Origin: an uncultured Comamonadaceae bacterium
GTDB taxonomy: Bacteria; Pseudomonadota; Gammaproteobacteria; Burkholderiales; Burkholderiaceae
Assembly (NCBI GenBank): GCA_946482595.1
Contig: CAMLSD010000036.1
Coordinates: forward strand, 1 to 42,093
Length of the DNA stretch: 42,093 nt
Direction: 5' to 3'
The notes beneath the pieces are model-generated. The model did no database searches and had not been told where the DNA came from. It saw only the letters and a program-made list of their open reading frames with translations. Shown one piece after another: positions 17,549 through 26,704 of the stretch. Both the position numbers and the translations under genes were made by a program. Within the stretch, counting starts at the first letter, position 1. Each line of letters starts with the position of its first letter.

Positions 17549-19735
17549 TCACAGGGAAGCCAGTGCAGCACGCACGTCCTGCACCGAGAGGATCTCGCTC
17601 AGCACCACCGGCGGCTGGCCGGCGCGGTACAGCGCATAGACCGGCACGCCGCTGCGCCCCAGACGGGCCAGGGCCTGGGTGATGTCCGGGTCGCGCCGGG
17701 TCCAGTCGGCACGCATCAGCACCACCCCGCGGCGGTTGAAGTCGGCCAGCAGTTCGGCATCGGCCAGGGTGGTGCGCTTGTTGAACTGGCAGGTCACGCA
17801 CCAGGCCGCGGTGAAGTCGACAAACACGATGCGCCCCTCGGTCTGCAGCGCCTCGGCGCGCCCGGCCTCCCAGGCCTGCCAGCCCGCGTCGGTCGAGGCC
17901 GAGGTGCTGCCGGCGGTGCGGGGTGCGGCCGTCACCGGATCGACCAGCGGCGCCCCGACCCACAGCGCCGCGGCCAGCGCAGCGACCGCCGGCAGGCCCC
18001 AGCCCAGGCGGGCCACACGCCCCAGGCCCGGCGCGGCCCAGGCCCAGGCGGCAAAGCCCAGCGCCACCAGCACCGCCAGCAGGGCCGCCGCACCGTCGAT
18101 GCCCGACTGCTGGCCCAGCACCCACACCAGCCACACCACGGTGGCGAACATCGGGAAGGCCATGGCCGTCTTGAACTGCGCCATCCAGGCGCCCGGCCGT
18201 GGCAGCCAGCGCGACAGGCCCGGCCAGGCACTGACCACCAGGTAGGGCAAGGCCATGCCCAGGCCCAGCGCGGCAAATACCGCCAGCGCCTGCACCGCAG
18301 GCAGGGTCAGCGCCAGACCGAGCGACGCGCCCATGAACGGTGCGGTGCAGGGCGAAGCCACGGCCACCGCCAGCACGCCTGAGAGGAAGGCGTCGACCGC
18401 CGGATGGCGCGCGCGGGCCGAGGCCCAGGCACTGGGCAGCACCGAGCCGAACTCGAACACACCCGCGAGGTTCAGGCCGATCACGGTGAACAGCACCGCC
18501 AGCGTGGCCACGACCCAGGGCGACTGCAGCTGGAAGCCCCAGCCCAGTTGCTCGCCCGCCGCACGCAGCATGAGCAGCAGCCCGGCCAGCGCCAGGAAGG
18601 ACAACACCACCCCCGCGGTGTAGGCCGCACCGGACTGCCAGCGCGCCTGTGGCGAGGGCGCATGGTGCACCAGCCCGAGGACTTTCAGCGACAGCACCGG
18701 AAACACACACGGCATCAGGTTGAGCAGCATGCCGCCGGCCAGCGCGGCCAGCAGGGCCCAGGCCCAGCCGCCCGCAGGCGCGGCTGCCGCCGGGGCGGCT
18801 GCGGCGCGGCGCGCGTTCTCGTCGAGCGCCTGCTGCAGCGCCGGCGACACGACCGGCGTGGGTGCCGCACTGGGCCAGGTGCCGCTGACCGGCAGCTCGA
18901 AAGCCAGCGCCGGTGCGTCACCCAGGCGCAGGACGATCGGCAGCCGCTCGGGGCTTGCGCTGCGTTGTGCGGCCAGCTTCACGCCCAGCTCCAGCGTGTC
19001 GGCCGTGCGACTCAGGGTGACCGGCGCGGCCGGCTCGGTCACGCCCGCAAGTTCCGGAAAGACCTGGGCGTCGGCCGCCTGCAGCAGGCTGCCGGGCAGG
19101 CCTTGCAGGCGGATCAGCAGGCGTTCACCGTCAACACGGGCCGAGCCCTGCGTGCCCGCCAGCACACGCGGACGGCTGGCAAACGACGCATCGAAGGCCT
19201 GCTGGTGGGCCGCCTGCGGTGTCGGGCCCACCGGCAGGGACAGCGAGAACTCGCCGGACTGCGGAATGCACTCCGTCTTGCAGACCAGCCAGTCGGCCTG
19301 CAGGCGAACGTCGATGCGATCGGCCGTCAGGCCGGCCGGCAGGGACAGCGGCACCGGCAGCACCACCGTGCCTTCGTAGCCGTAGTTCATCAGCGGCCCG
19401 AACGGCAGGCGCTGCGGTGCCGGCCAGTCGATCTCGCCCGCCTGCACACCGGGGGGCAACTGCCACGCCAGTGTCGTGGGCAGGCCGGAGTCCCCCGGGT
19501 TGCGCCAGTAGGTGTGCCAGTGCGGTGCGTGTTCGATCTGCAGCCCGAGCCAGACCGGCTTGCCAGGCATCACGCCCTCGGGCGCATGAACCAGCAAGTC
19601 GGCGCGCACTTCGTCGGTACGCACGGTGGTGGTGGCATGCGCGGGCGCCAGCAGCAGGGCCAGCAGGCTCAGGAAGCTGAACCACAGGGCCAGCACGGTA
19701 CGCGAGGGGGTCCGCAGAGGGAAAAGGCGGGGCAT
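17549..19735 (-). CDS. ScsB/DsbD-like protein-disulfide reductase
   Basis: This 728-aa membrane protein starts with a signal peptide (about 34 aa). Domains in order: a periplasmic DsbD/ScsB-type N-terminal domain with Cys152 and Cys156 (DWLVCKTECIP); a hydrophobic eight-helix DsbD core with Cys343 (MPCVFP) and Cys463 (SPCTAPF); and a C-terminal thioredoxin domain with Cys646-Val-Thr-Cys649 (AWCVTC). It moves electrons from cytoplasmic thioredoxin to periplasmic partners such as the redoxin encoded next. I use the ATG at 19735, since the preceding 107 codons of the open frame overlap the LysR gene region and lack hydrophobic signal character. Confidence 0.9.
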   Translation of the reverse strand: MPRLFPLRTPSRTVLALWFSFLSLLALLLAPAHATTTVRTDEVRADLLVHAPEGVMPGKPVWLGLQIEHAPHWHTYWRNPGDSGLPTTLAWQLPPGVQAGEIDWPAPQRLPFGPLMNYGYEGTVVLPVPLSLPAGLTADRIDVRLQADWLVCKTECIPQSGEFSLSLPVGPTPQAAHQQAFDASFASRPRVLAGTQGSARVDGERLLIRLQGLPGSLLQAADAQVFPELAGVTEPAAPVTLSRTADTLELGVKLAAQRSASPERLPIVLRLGDAPALAFELPVSGTWPSAAPTPVVSPALQQALDENARRAAAAPAAAAPAGGWAWALLAALAGGMLLNLMPCVFPVLSLKVLGLVHHAPSPQARWQSGAAYTAGVVLSFLALAGLLLMLRAAGEQLGWGFQLQSPWVVATLAVLFTVIGLNLAGVFEFGSVLPSAWASARARHPAVDAFLSGVLAVAVASPCTAPFMGASLGLALTLPAVQALAVFAALGLGMALPYLVVSAWPGLSRWLPRPGAWMAQFKTAMAFPMFATVVWLVWVLGQQSGIDGAAALLAVLVALGFAAWAWAAPGLGRVARLGWGLPAVAALAAALWVGAPLVDPVTAAPRTAGSTSASTDAGWQAWEAGRAEALQTEGRIVFVDFTAAWCVTCQFNKRTTLADAELLADFNRRGVVLMRADWTRRDPDITQALARLGRSGVPVYALYRAGQPPVVLSEILSVQDVRAALASL

Positions 19736-19859
19736 GGGCGGTTCGAGGCAAGGCGCCGGGGCGAGTTCCCCGGCAGCGCGCATCCTACGGTGCCGGCGAC
19801 AACCGCGTGCCCCCAGGGGTACCGCGCTGCCGGCCGGCACGCACGGCGGGCCTCGGGCC

Positions 19860-20741
19860 TCAGGCGGCCACCCCCAGCGGCGCCCATCGCCACGCCTGCC
19901 ACTGCCGGCAGATGTCGAGCACACGCTCCAGTGCCGGATGTGCATGCGCAGCGCCCGGTCGAAGCGGGTGCCAGGCCAGTCCGATCTCCCGCTGCAGGCC
20001 CTGCAGTTGCGGCACGTCGCTGCGCACCACCACCCCGGGGTGGCGGGCCACGGCATGCAGCGGCGCGATGGTCACCCCGACGCCGGCCCCCACCAGCGCC
20101 AGCGCCTGGGCCTCGCCCGCCACGCGGGCACGCACATCGGGCACCACGGCCAGCGGGCCCAGGGCCTCATGCCAGCTGCGGCTGAGCTCGCAATGGGTGC
20201 GTTCGACAAACGCCACACGGTGCAGGTCGCCCACACCGATGACGGCCTGCACCGCCAGGGGGTGGTCGTCCGGCACGACCAGGGCATAGTCCTCGCGCCA
20301 CAGCGCCAGGAACTCGCTGCCTTCGGGCCGGCAGCCGGCGGCGGTCAGTTCCGCGTCGGCGGGTTCGCCCTCCCCGGCGATGACCAGATCGAGTTCGGGC
20401 AGGGCCTGACGCCAGTGGCGCAGCAGCCGGCGCGTCAGCTCGCCATCGAGCGACGGCAGCAGCCGCAGCACCCAGCGCAGGCGATCCGCACTGCGAAAGC
20501 TGGCGGTGATGGCCTGCGCATCGGCCAGCAGCTTGCCGGCCAGACCGTGCAGCCGCTCGGCCGCGGGCGTGGGTGCCAGCCCGCGCTGCTGGCGCAGGAA
20601 CAAGCGCACGCCCAGCTCGTCCTCAAGCTGGGCGATGGCCGCCGAGATGGCCGGCTGGGTGACATGGCACACACGCGATGCACCCACCGTGCTGCCCTGC
20701 TCGTAGGCCGCACAGAAGTAGCGCAGGTTGCGCAGGTTCAT
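19860..20741 (-). CDS. LysR-family transcriptional regulator
   Basis: This 293-aa protein has the LysR N-terminal winged helix (MNLRNLRYFCAAYEQGS through RLFLRQQRG, residues 1-60) and a type-2 periplasmic-binding effector domain. It begins six bases after the stop of the metallo-hydrolase gene on the same strand, so the two are probably cotranscribed. That is unusual, since LysR genes more often diverge from their targets. The effector is unknown. Confidence 0.92.
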   Translation of the reverse strand: MNLRNLRYFCAAYEQGSTVGASRVCHVTQPAISAAIAQLEDELGVRLFLRQQRGLAPTPAAERLHGLAGKLLADAQAITASFRSADRLRWVLRLLPSLDGELTRRLLRHWRQALPELDLVIAGEGEPADAELTAAGCRPEGSEFLALWREDYALVVPDDHPLAVQAVIGVGDLHRVAFVERTHCELSRSWHEALGPLAVVPDVRARVAGEAQALALVGAGVGVTIAPLHAVARHPGVVVRSDVPQLQGLQREIGLAWHPLRPGAAHAHPALERVLDICRQWQAWRWAPLGVAA

Positions 20742-20747
20742 GGGGCA

Positions 20748-21716
20748 TCACTCCTGGTAGGTCGGGTAGCGCGGCAGCAGTCGGGCGACGTGTTCGTCGT
20801 GCACCGGCACCACCTGCATGGCAGGGTAGGTCTGCGCAATGCGGTGGATGTGGGCGATGGCGTCGCGGTTGGCGGTTTCGTCATGGTCCAGGTGCACCAG
20901 ATGGCGTGTGAGCCATGGACGGTCGGCCGGCGCATCCACGCCCTCCTTCGTCCAGGTGGCGTCGCCGATGAAGAAGTAGCGCTTGCCCGACGGCAGGGTC
21001 AGGAACAGGCCGACCTGACCGCGGGTGTGGCCGGGCAGGGGCACGAGCACGATGGACCCATCGCCATGAACGTCGCGGCTGCGGGCAAATCCGAGGTAGG
21101 GGCCGTCGGTGTAGTGCAGGTCGCGCCAGCGCTGCACGCCCTCGAACTGACTGGCCAGGAAGGCCGGGGGCTCGCCCTCGTGGGCGCCCTGGCGTTCGGC
21201 GGGTTCGGCCCAAACCTCCGCCCAGGGCAGGTCGGGCAAGGCACTGATGTGGTCCCAGTGCATGTGCGAAGGCACGATCAAGGTGATGTCCCGGGGTGAT
21301 TCGCCGTGGGCGGCCATCTGGTCGACCAGCGGGTTCACGCCGGCATGGGCAAAAAAGCGCCGGTAGAAGGCCGAGTTCACCGCGAACTGGGCGGCGATCT
21401 GCCGGCCGAGCCCCGTGTCGTAGAGCAGGTTGCCGCGCGGATGGCGGATCAGCACCGCCTGCTGCACGAGCTGGCGCGACACCCCCCAGCGCCCGCCTGC
21501 CACGACCAGGGCCTCGGGCGCCGCCGCCGAGTGCGAGGTCTGGAACACCGTGAATCGCAGGCCGGCTGGGGGCGCGGCCGGGGGCATCTGGGGCGGCAGA
21601 AGCCGCGCGGCATGGTCGGACAGCGGCAAGGGGCCGTCCACCACCGACAGCGTGGCCAACGCAGCGACCAGCATCAACAGCACACCGCCCAGCAGGGCGC
21701 TCACGATCCGCTTCAT
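20748..21716 (-). CDS. Metallo-beta-lactamase-fold hydrolase with N-terminal membrane anchor
   Basis: This 322-aa MBL-fold hydrolase has the zinc motif HMHWDH (His151, His153, Asp155, His156), His230 (LPGHTRGQ), Asp252 (GDATW) and His306 (VPVHDEH). An N-terminal hydrophobic segment (about residues 5-25) looks like a signal anchor, placing the enzyme in the periplasm. Lactonases of the acyl-homoserine-lactone type share this motif order, but nothing here proves that substrate. A GGAAGG site lies 8 bases before the ATG. It is divergent from the ROK regulator. Confidence 0.87.
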   Translation of the reverse strand: MKRIVSALLGGVLLMLVAALATLSVVDGPLPLSDHAARLLPPQMPPAAPPAGLRFTVFQTSHSAAAPEALVVAGGRWGVSRQLVQQAVLIRHPRGNLLYDTGLGRQIAAQFAVNSAFYRRFFAHAGVNPLVDQMAAHGESPRDITLIVPSHMHWDHISALPDLPWAEVWAEPAERQGAHEGEPPAFLASQFEGVQRWRDLHYTDGPYLGFARSRDVHGDGSIVLVPLPGHTRGQVGLFLTLPSGKRYFFIGDATWTKEGVDAPADRPWLTRHLVHLDHDETANRDAIAHIHRIAQTYPAMQVVPVHDEHVARLLPRYPTYQE

Positions 21717-21942
21717 CTTGATGACCTTCCGGCAGTGGGGGATGGCGGCGAAGCATAGGGAGGCTGTTGATATCAGTGAAATCGTACTTTCTTTCTGCTT
21801 CAACAACTTCTTTTTATATGACCCTTCTGATCGTGGCTGCTTTGGCCTGTTTTGGGTCGAATATTGAACTTGTCGGGTCGATATAGGCCACCTAGCATCC
21901 CCCTCACGCCGCACTTCGACGGCAGATGCAGGAGACACCCCC
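21717..21942. promoter_or_regulatory. AT-rich divergent promoter region with direct repeats
   Basis: This 226-base gap separates the divergent metallo-hydrolase and ROK regulator genes and is markedly AT-richer than its surroundings (about 21765-21890). It contains two direct copies of GGGTCGA followed by an AT stretch, at 21854-21860 and 21875-21881. The 21-base spacing places both on one DNA face. They are candidate sites for the ROK or LysR protein. I could not assign convincing -35/-10 pairs. Confidence 0.5.
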
Positions 21943-23139
21943 GTGAGCTGGAAAGGCCTGAAAAGCGGCGAGATGACCTTGCTGGACCATGTGTTCTGGT
22001 CCAGCGGGATCTCGCGCGACGCCCTTGCCGCTGCCTCGTCGTTTTCCAAGAGCCGCGCCAATGCCGCGGTGGCCGAACTGCTCGAACAGGGCCTGCTCGA
22101 GGAAACCGGCCAGCAGGTCCCCACCGGCGGGCGCCGTGCCGAAACCCTGCGCCTGAGCCGCAGCCTGGGCGTGCTGATCGGCGTGGCGGTCGGAGCGACC
22201 GGGCTGGAGGTGGGCATCCTCAGCCCCGACCTCGAGGTGCTGGCCCACCACAGCGAACCGACCGACGTGCGCGATGGCCCCGGCCCGGTGCTGTCACGCA
22301 TCCGCGGGCTGATGCGCGAGCTGCTGGCGCGCTGCGGCATGAGCGCACGCCAGGTGATCGCCATCGGCATCGGCCTGCCCGGGCCGGTGGACTTCGACTC
22401 CGGCCAGCTGGTCAATCCGCCGCTGATGCCGCAATGGGATGCGTATTCGATCCGCGACGACATCGGCATCGACTTCAATGCCCCAGTGTTCGTCGACAAC
22501 GACGTCAACGTGATGGCGCTGGGCGAGCTGTGGCGCATGCAGCGCGGCCTGCAGAACTTCCTGGTGGTGAAGGTGGGCACGGGCATCGGCTGCGGCATCG
22601 TTTGCCATGGCCAGGTCTATCGCGGCGCCAACGGCTCGGCCGGTGACGTGGGCCACATCTGTGTGGTGCCCGACGGCCCGCGCTGCCATTGCGGCAACCT
22701 CGGCTGCGTCGAGACCCTGGCCGCCGGGCCGGCGATTGCCCGCATGGCCACCGAAGCCGCCCAGGCCGGCCACAGCCCGATGCTGGCGCAGGTGCTGGCC
22801 GAACGCGGCAGCCTGCGCCTGCAGGACGTGGCCCAGGCGAGCCGTGCCGGTGATGTGGCCGCCAACCAGGTGGTGCAACGCTCGGGCGCGCTGGTCGGGC
22901 AGATGCTGGCCTCGGTGGTGAACTTCTTCAATCCGTCGCATGTGTTCATCGGGGGTGGGGTCACCCGCGTGGGGCCGCTGTTCCTGGCCGCCGTGCGGCA
23001 AAGCGTGTACCACCGCTCGCTGGCGCTGTCGACGCGTCACCTGGAGATCCAGTACACGCCGCTGGGCGAGCGCGCCGGCCTGATCGGCGCCGGGGTGCTG
23101 GCCATGCAGGAAAGCCTGCGGCGCCGGGAGCTCGCATGA
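21943..23139 (+). CDS. ROK-family transcriptional regulator
   Basis: This 398-aa NagC/XylR-type protein has an N-terminal winged helix (about residues 15-58), then the ROK sugar-kinase fold. It shows GIGLPGPVD (142-150), DND (185-187), the phosphate-loop-like GTGIG (212-216), and the zinc site His238 with Cys248-His-Cys250-Gly-Asn-Leu-Gly-Cys255. The start is GTG at 21943 with a GGAGA site. The presence of an HTH makes it a regulator rather than a kinase. The last codons overlap the ABC ATPase start (ATGA), so it belongs to the sugar operon it probably controls. Confidence 0.92.
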   Translation: MSWKGLKSGEMTLLDHVFWSSGISRDALAAASSFSKSRANAAVAELLEQGLLEETGQQVPTGGRRAETLRLSRSLGVLIGVAVGATGLEVGILSPDLEVLAHHSEPTDVRDGPGPVLSRIRGLMRELLARCGMSARQVIAIGIGLPGPVDFDSGQLVNPPLMPQWDAYSIRDDIGIDFNAPVFVDNDVNVMALGELWRMQRGLQNFLVVKVGTGIGCGIVCHGQVYRGANGSAGDVGHICVVPDGPRCHCGNLGCVETLAAGPAIARMATEAAQAGHSPMLAQVLAERGSLRLQDVAQASRAGDVAANQVVQRSGALVGQMLASVVNFFNPSHVFIGGGVTRVGPLFLAAVRQSVYHRSLALSTRHLEIQYTPLGERAGLIGAGVLAMQESLRRRELA

Positions 23140-24635
23140 TGGACGGCCGCTCGTTCCAGGTCGGCCTGCACGGCATCGACAAGTCCTTCGGGCCGGTGCA
23201 GGTGCTGCATGGCGTGGACATCACGCTCGAACCCGGTCGGGTCTACGGCCTGCTGGGCGAAAACGGCGCGGGCAAGTCCACGCTGATGAAGATCCTGGCC
23301 GGCTACGAAACCCCCAGCGCGGGCGAGTTGCGCATCGACGGGCGGGCGGTGCGCTTCGAGGGCTCGCGCGCGGCCGAGGCCGAGGGCATCGTGCTGATCC
23401 ACCAGGAGTTCAACCTCGCCGAGGACCTGAGCATCGCGCAGAACATCTTCCTGGGCCACGAGAAGAAGCGCGGCTGGTGGCTGGCCGACCGCGAGATGCG
23501 TGCCGCCGCGCGCGCCGTGCTGCAGGACGTGGGCCTGGATGCCGACCCCGACACCCGCGTGCGCGAGCTGATCGTTGCCGAACGCCAGCTGGTCGAGATC
23601 GCCAAGGCGCTGTCACGCAAGGCACGCCTGCTGATCATGGACGAGCCCACGGCCACCCTCACGCCCAGCGAAACCACCCGGCTGTTCGGCCTGATCGAGC
23701 GGCTCAAGGCCGACGGCGTGACCGTGATCTACATCTCGCACAAGCTCGACGAGGTCGAGCGCATCACCGACGAGGTGATCGTGATGCGCGACGGCCGCCT
23801 GGTCACGCGCCAGCCCACCGCCGGGCTCAGCCGCGCCCGCATGGCCAGCCTGATGGTCGGGCGCGAGCTGTCCGACCTCTATCCCCCCCGTGCACCCGTG
23901 CCCGGCGACGCACCGGTGCTGCTGCAGGTGGACGGCCTGAGCGTGCCGGGCTGGGCGCAGGACGTGAGCTTCGAGGTGCGTGCCGGTGAGGTGTTCGGCT
24001 TTGCCGGCCTGGTGGGTGCCGGCCGCACCGAGCTGTTCGAAGGCCTGCTCGGGCTGCGCGAGCGCCGTGTCCGGTCGATCACGATCGGCACGCGCGACGT
24101 GTTGCCGAGGTCGCCCCGCGAGGCTGCCGACGCCGGCCTCACCTACCTGAGCGAGGACCGCAAGGGGCGCGGCCTGCATGTCGACTTCGGGCTGCGACAG
24201 AACCTCACGCTGATGGCCCTGGGCCGCCACGCGCGCCCCTGGCTGCGGCCGGCCGGCGAGCAGGCGGCCCTGCAACAGGCGGTGCGTGAATTCGGCATCC
24301 GCACCGGCTCGCTGGAGGTGCGTGCAGGTTCCTTGTCGGGCGGCAACCAGCAGAAGCTGGCGCTGGCCAAGGTGCTGTACCCCGGCCCGCAGGTGGTGGT
24401 GCTGGACGAACCCACCCGCGGGGTGGACATCGGCGCCAAGCGAGACATCTACCTGCTGATCCGCCACCTGGCCGACCAGGGCCGCGCGGTCGTGGTGATC
24501 TCGTCGGAACTGATGGAGCTGATCGGCCTGTGTCACCGCGTGGCGGTGATGCGTGCAGGTCGCCTGCAGGCCACGCTCGACGCCGACCACCTGAACGAAG
24601 AGGAGCTGATTGCCCATGCCACCGGAACCCACTGA
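23136..24635 (+). CDS. Sugar ABC transporter ATPase, RbsA/XylG type
   Basis: This 499-aa ATPase has tandem nucleotide-binding domains. The first carries Walker [10 protein letters not shown] (41-49) and Walker [13 protein letters not shown]. The second has a degenerate P-loop (GLVGAGRTE) but keeps LSGGNQQK and [16 protein letters not shown]. That asymmetry is normal for the CUT2 family, which imports monosaccharides and polyols. It overlaps the ROK gene at its start and the permease gene at its end. Confidence 0.94.
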   Translation: MMDGRSFQVGLHGIDKSFGPVQVLHGVDITLEPGRVYGLLGENGAGKSTLMKILAGYETPSAGELRIDGRAVRFEGSRAAEAEGIVLIHQEFNLAEDLSIAQNIFLGHEKKRGWWLADREMRAAARAVLQDVGLDADPDTRVRELIVAERQLVEIAKALSRKARLLIMDEPTATLTPSETTRLFGLIERLKADGVTVIYISHKLDEVERITDEVIVMRDGRLVTRQPTAGLSRARMASLMVGRELSDLYPPRAPVPGDAPVLLQVDGLSVPGWAQDVSFEVRAGEVFGFAGLVGAGRTELFEGLLGLRERRVRSITIGTRDVLPRSPREAADAGLTYLSEDRKGRGLHVDFGLRQNLTLMALGRHARPWLRPAGEQAALQQAVREFGIRTGSLEVRAGSLSGGNQQKLALAKVLYPGPQVVVLDEPTRGVDIGAKRDIYLLIRHLADQGRAVVVISSELMELIGLCHRVAVMRAGRLQATLDADHLNEEELIAHATGTH

Positions 24636-25632
24636 CGCGCCGGCGCTGCCCCGCGCAGAACGCGCCCCGCGCGCACGCCCCGGCTGGCGCCTGCCCTCGC
24701 TCGGGCCGGTGCTGGGTCTGCTGCTGCTGTGTGTGGCGGGCACCCTGCTCAACCCCGAGTTCGCCAGCGCCGACAACGCGATGAACGTGCTGACCCGCAC
24801 GGCCTTCATCGGCATCATCGCGGTGGGCATGTGTTTCGTGATCATCTCGGGCGGCATCGACCTGTCGGTGGGCTCGATGGCCGCGCTGATCGCCGGCGTC
24901 ACCATCCTCACGATGAACCGGCTCGCCCCGCTGGGCTGGCCGCCGGTGGCCATCGTGATGGCCGGCATGGCCCTGGCAGTGCTGCTGGGGGCCCTGTTCG
25001 GCATGGCACACGGCCTGCTCATCACCCGCGGGCGCATCGAGCCTTTCATCGTGACGCTGGGCACGCTGGGCATCTTCCGCGCCTACCTCACCTACTTTGC
25101 CGACGGTGGCGCCATCACGCTGGACAACGACCTGGCCGACGCCTACGGCCCGGTCTACTACGGCAGCCTGCTGGGCGTGCCGGTGCCGGTGTGGGTGTTC
25201 CTGCTCGTCGCAGCGGCCGGCACGGTGATCCTCAACCGCACGGCCTACGGGCGCTATGTGCAGGCCATCGGCTCGAACGAGCAGGTCGCACGCTATGCCG
25301 CGGTCGACGTCGACCGCATCAAGGTGCTGACCTACACGCTGCTGGGCGTGTGCGTGGGCATTGCCACGCTGCTGTATGTGCCGCGCCTGGGCTCGGCCTC
25401 GCCCACCACCGGATTGCTGTGGGAACTGGAGGCGATCGCCGCGGTGATCGTCGGTGGCACGGCCCTGCGCGGCGGGGCCGGCAGCATCGGTGGCACCGTG
25501 GTGGGCGCCGTGCTGCTGTCGGTGATCAGCAACATCCTCAACCTCACCAGCATCATCAGCGTGTACCTCAACGCTGCCGTGCAGGGCTTCGTGATCATCG
25601 CGGTGGCCTTCATGCAGCGCCGACGCCCCTGA
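24616..25632 (+). CDS. Sugar ABC transporter permease, RbsC type
   Basis: This 338-aa CUT2 permease has about eight to ten membrane segments. Family motifs include [31 protein letters not shown] and [20 protein letters not shown] prefer the ATG at 24616 over the TTG at 24610: a GAGGAG site lies about ten bases upstream of the ATG. It overlaps the ATPase gene by 20 bases. It forms the membrane channel for the binding protein encoded next. Confidence 0.92.
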   Translation: MPPEPTDAPALPRAERAPRARPGWRLPSLGPVLGLLLLCVAGTLLNPEFASADNAMNVLTRTAFIGIIAVGMCFVIISGGIDLSVGSMAALIAGVTILTMNRLAPLGWPPVAIVMAGMALAVLLGALFGMAHGLLITRGRIEPFIVTLGTLGIFRAYLTYFADGGAITLDNDLADAYGPVYYGSLLGVPVPVWVFLLVAAAGTVILNRTAYGRYVQAIGSNEQVARYAAVDVDRIKVLTYTLLGVCVGIATLLYVPRLGSASPTTGLLWELEAIAAVIVGGTALRGGAGSIGGTVVGAVLLSVISNILNLTSIISVYLNAAVQGFVIIAVAFMQRRRP

Positions 25633-25715
25633 CGCTCCGTTTCCCGAGGGCAGGGGTCTTCCCTGCCCGGACTTCCCGCGCATCCGCAGACCCACACACA
25701 AAGGAGACAGACATC

Positions 25716-26678
25716 ATGACGATTCGCACCCGCTTGCTTGCGCTGGCCGTCGCGGCCACCGCCACCCTGGGCAGCACCGCCGCCTGGGCCCAGAACAAGG
25801 TCAACCTCGGCGTGGCCATTCCGGCGGCGACCCACAGCTTTGCCGCCGGCCTGGTGTACTGGGCCAACGAGGCCAAGAAGGAGATCGAGAAGGCCCACCC
25901 CGACGTCAAGATCACGATCAAGACAGCCAGCGGTGCGCCCGAACAGGCCAACCAGCTGCAGGACCTGGTGACCGCCACCCGGATCGACTCGCTGGTGATC
26001 CTGCCGTTCGAGTCGGCCGCCCTCACCCGCCCGGTGGCACAGGCCAAGGCCAAGGGCGTGTACGTGACCGTGGTCGACCGCGGCCTGACCGACACCAGCG
26101 CCCAGGACGCCTACGTCTCGGGTGACAACACCGCCTTCGGCCGCGTGCCGGCCGAGTACCTGGTGAAGGCCCTGGGCGGCAAGGGCAACATCGTCGCGCT
26201 GCGCGGCATCCCGACCACGATCGACAACGAACGCATGGATGCGTTCAACGCCGTGATCAAGACCGCGCCGGGCATCACGCTGCTCGACGCCAAGCACGGC
26301 AACTGGAACCGCGACGACGCCTTCAAGGTGATGCAGGACTTCCTCACGCGCTTCAAGCAGATCGACGCGGTATGGGCGGCCGACGACGACATGGCCTTCG
26401 GCGTGCTCAAGGCGATCGAGCAGGCCCGCCGCACCGACATCCGCATCGTGTTCGGTGGCGCCGGTGCCAAGGCCATGGTCAAGACGCTGATGGACGGCAG
26501 CAACCCGCTGATCCAGGCCAATGTGTCGTACTCGCCGAAGTTCATCTACGACGCCATCAAGATGACGGCCACCGCGCGCATGAAGGGTGAAAAGCTGCCC
26601 GCCTCGACCATCGTGCCGTCGGTGCTGATCACCCGCGCCAACGCGAAGGACTTCTACTTCCCCGACTCACCGTTCTGA
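25716..26678 (+). CDS. Periplasmic sugar-binding protein, RbsB type
   Basis: This 320-aa protein has a signal peptide ending TAAWA before QNKVNLGVAI (about 25 aa). The mature part is a type-1 periplasmic-binding fold of the ribose/xylose family, with SLVILPFESAALTRPVAQAK, VVDRGL and AVWAADDDMAFGVLKAIE. An AAGGAG site precedes the ATG. It captures the substrate of the CUT2 importer. The 83-base gap after the permease gene is the largest in the operon and has no strong hairpin. Confidence 0.92.
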   Translation: MTIRTRLLALAVAATATLGSTAAWAQNKVNLGVAIPAATHSFAAGLVYWANEAKKEIEKAHPDVKITIKTASGAPEQANQLQDLVTATRIDSLVILPFESAALTRPVAQAKAKGVYVTVVDRGLTDTSAQDAYVSGDNTAFGRVPAEYLVKALGGKGNIVALRGIPTTIDNERMDAFNAVIKTAPGITLLDAKHGNWNRDDAFKVMQDFLTRFKQIDAVWAADDDMAFGVLKAIEQARRTDIRIVFGGAGAKAMVKTLMDGSNPLIQANVSYSPKFIYDAIKMTATARMKGEKLPASTIVPSVLITRANAKDFYFPDSPF

Positions 26679-26704
26679 GCCCCGATCAGGCCAGGAGGAC
26701 TCCC

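Noticed and set aside
18404..20185. A 593-aa plus-strand open frame
   Set aside because: It is a shadow of the DsbD-like and LysR genes, with low-complexity Arg/Gln-rich translation.
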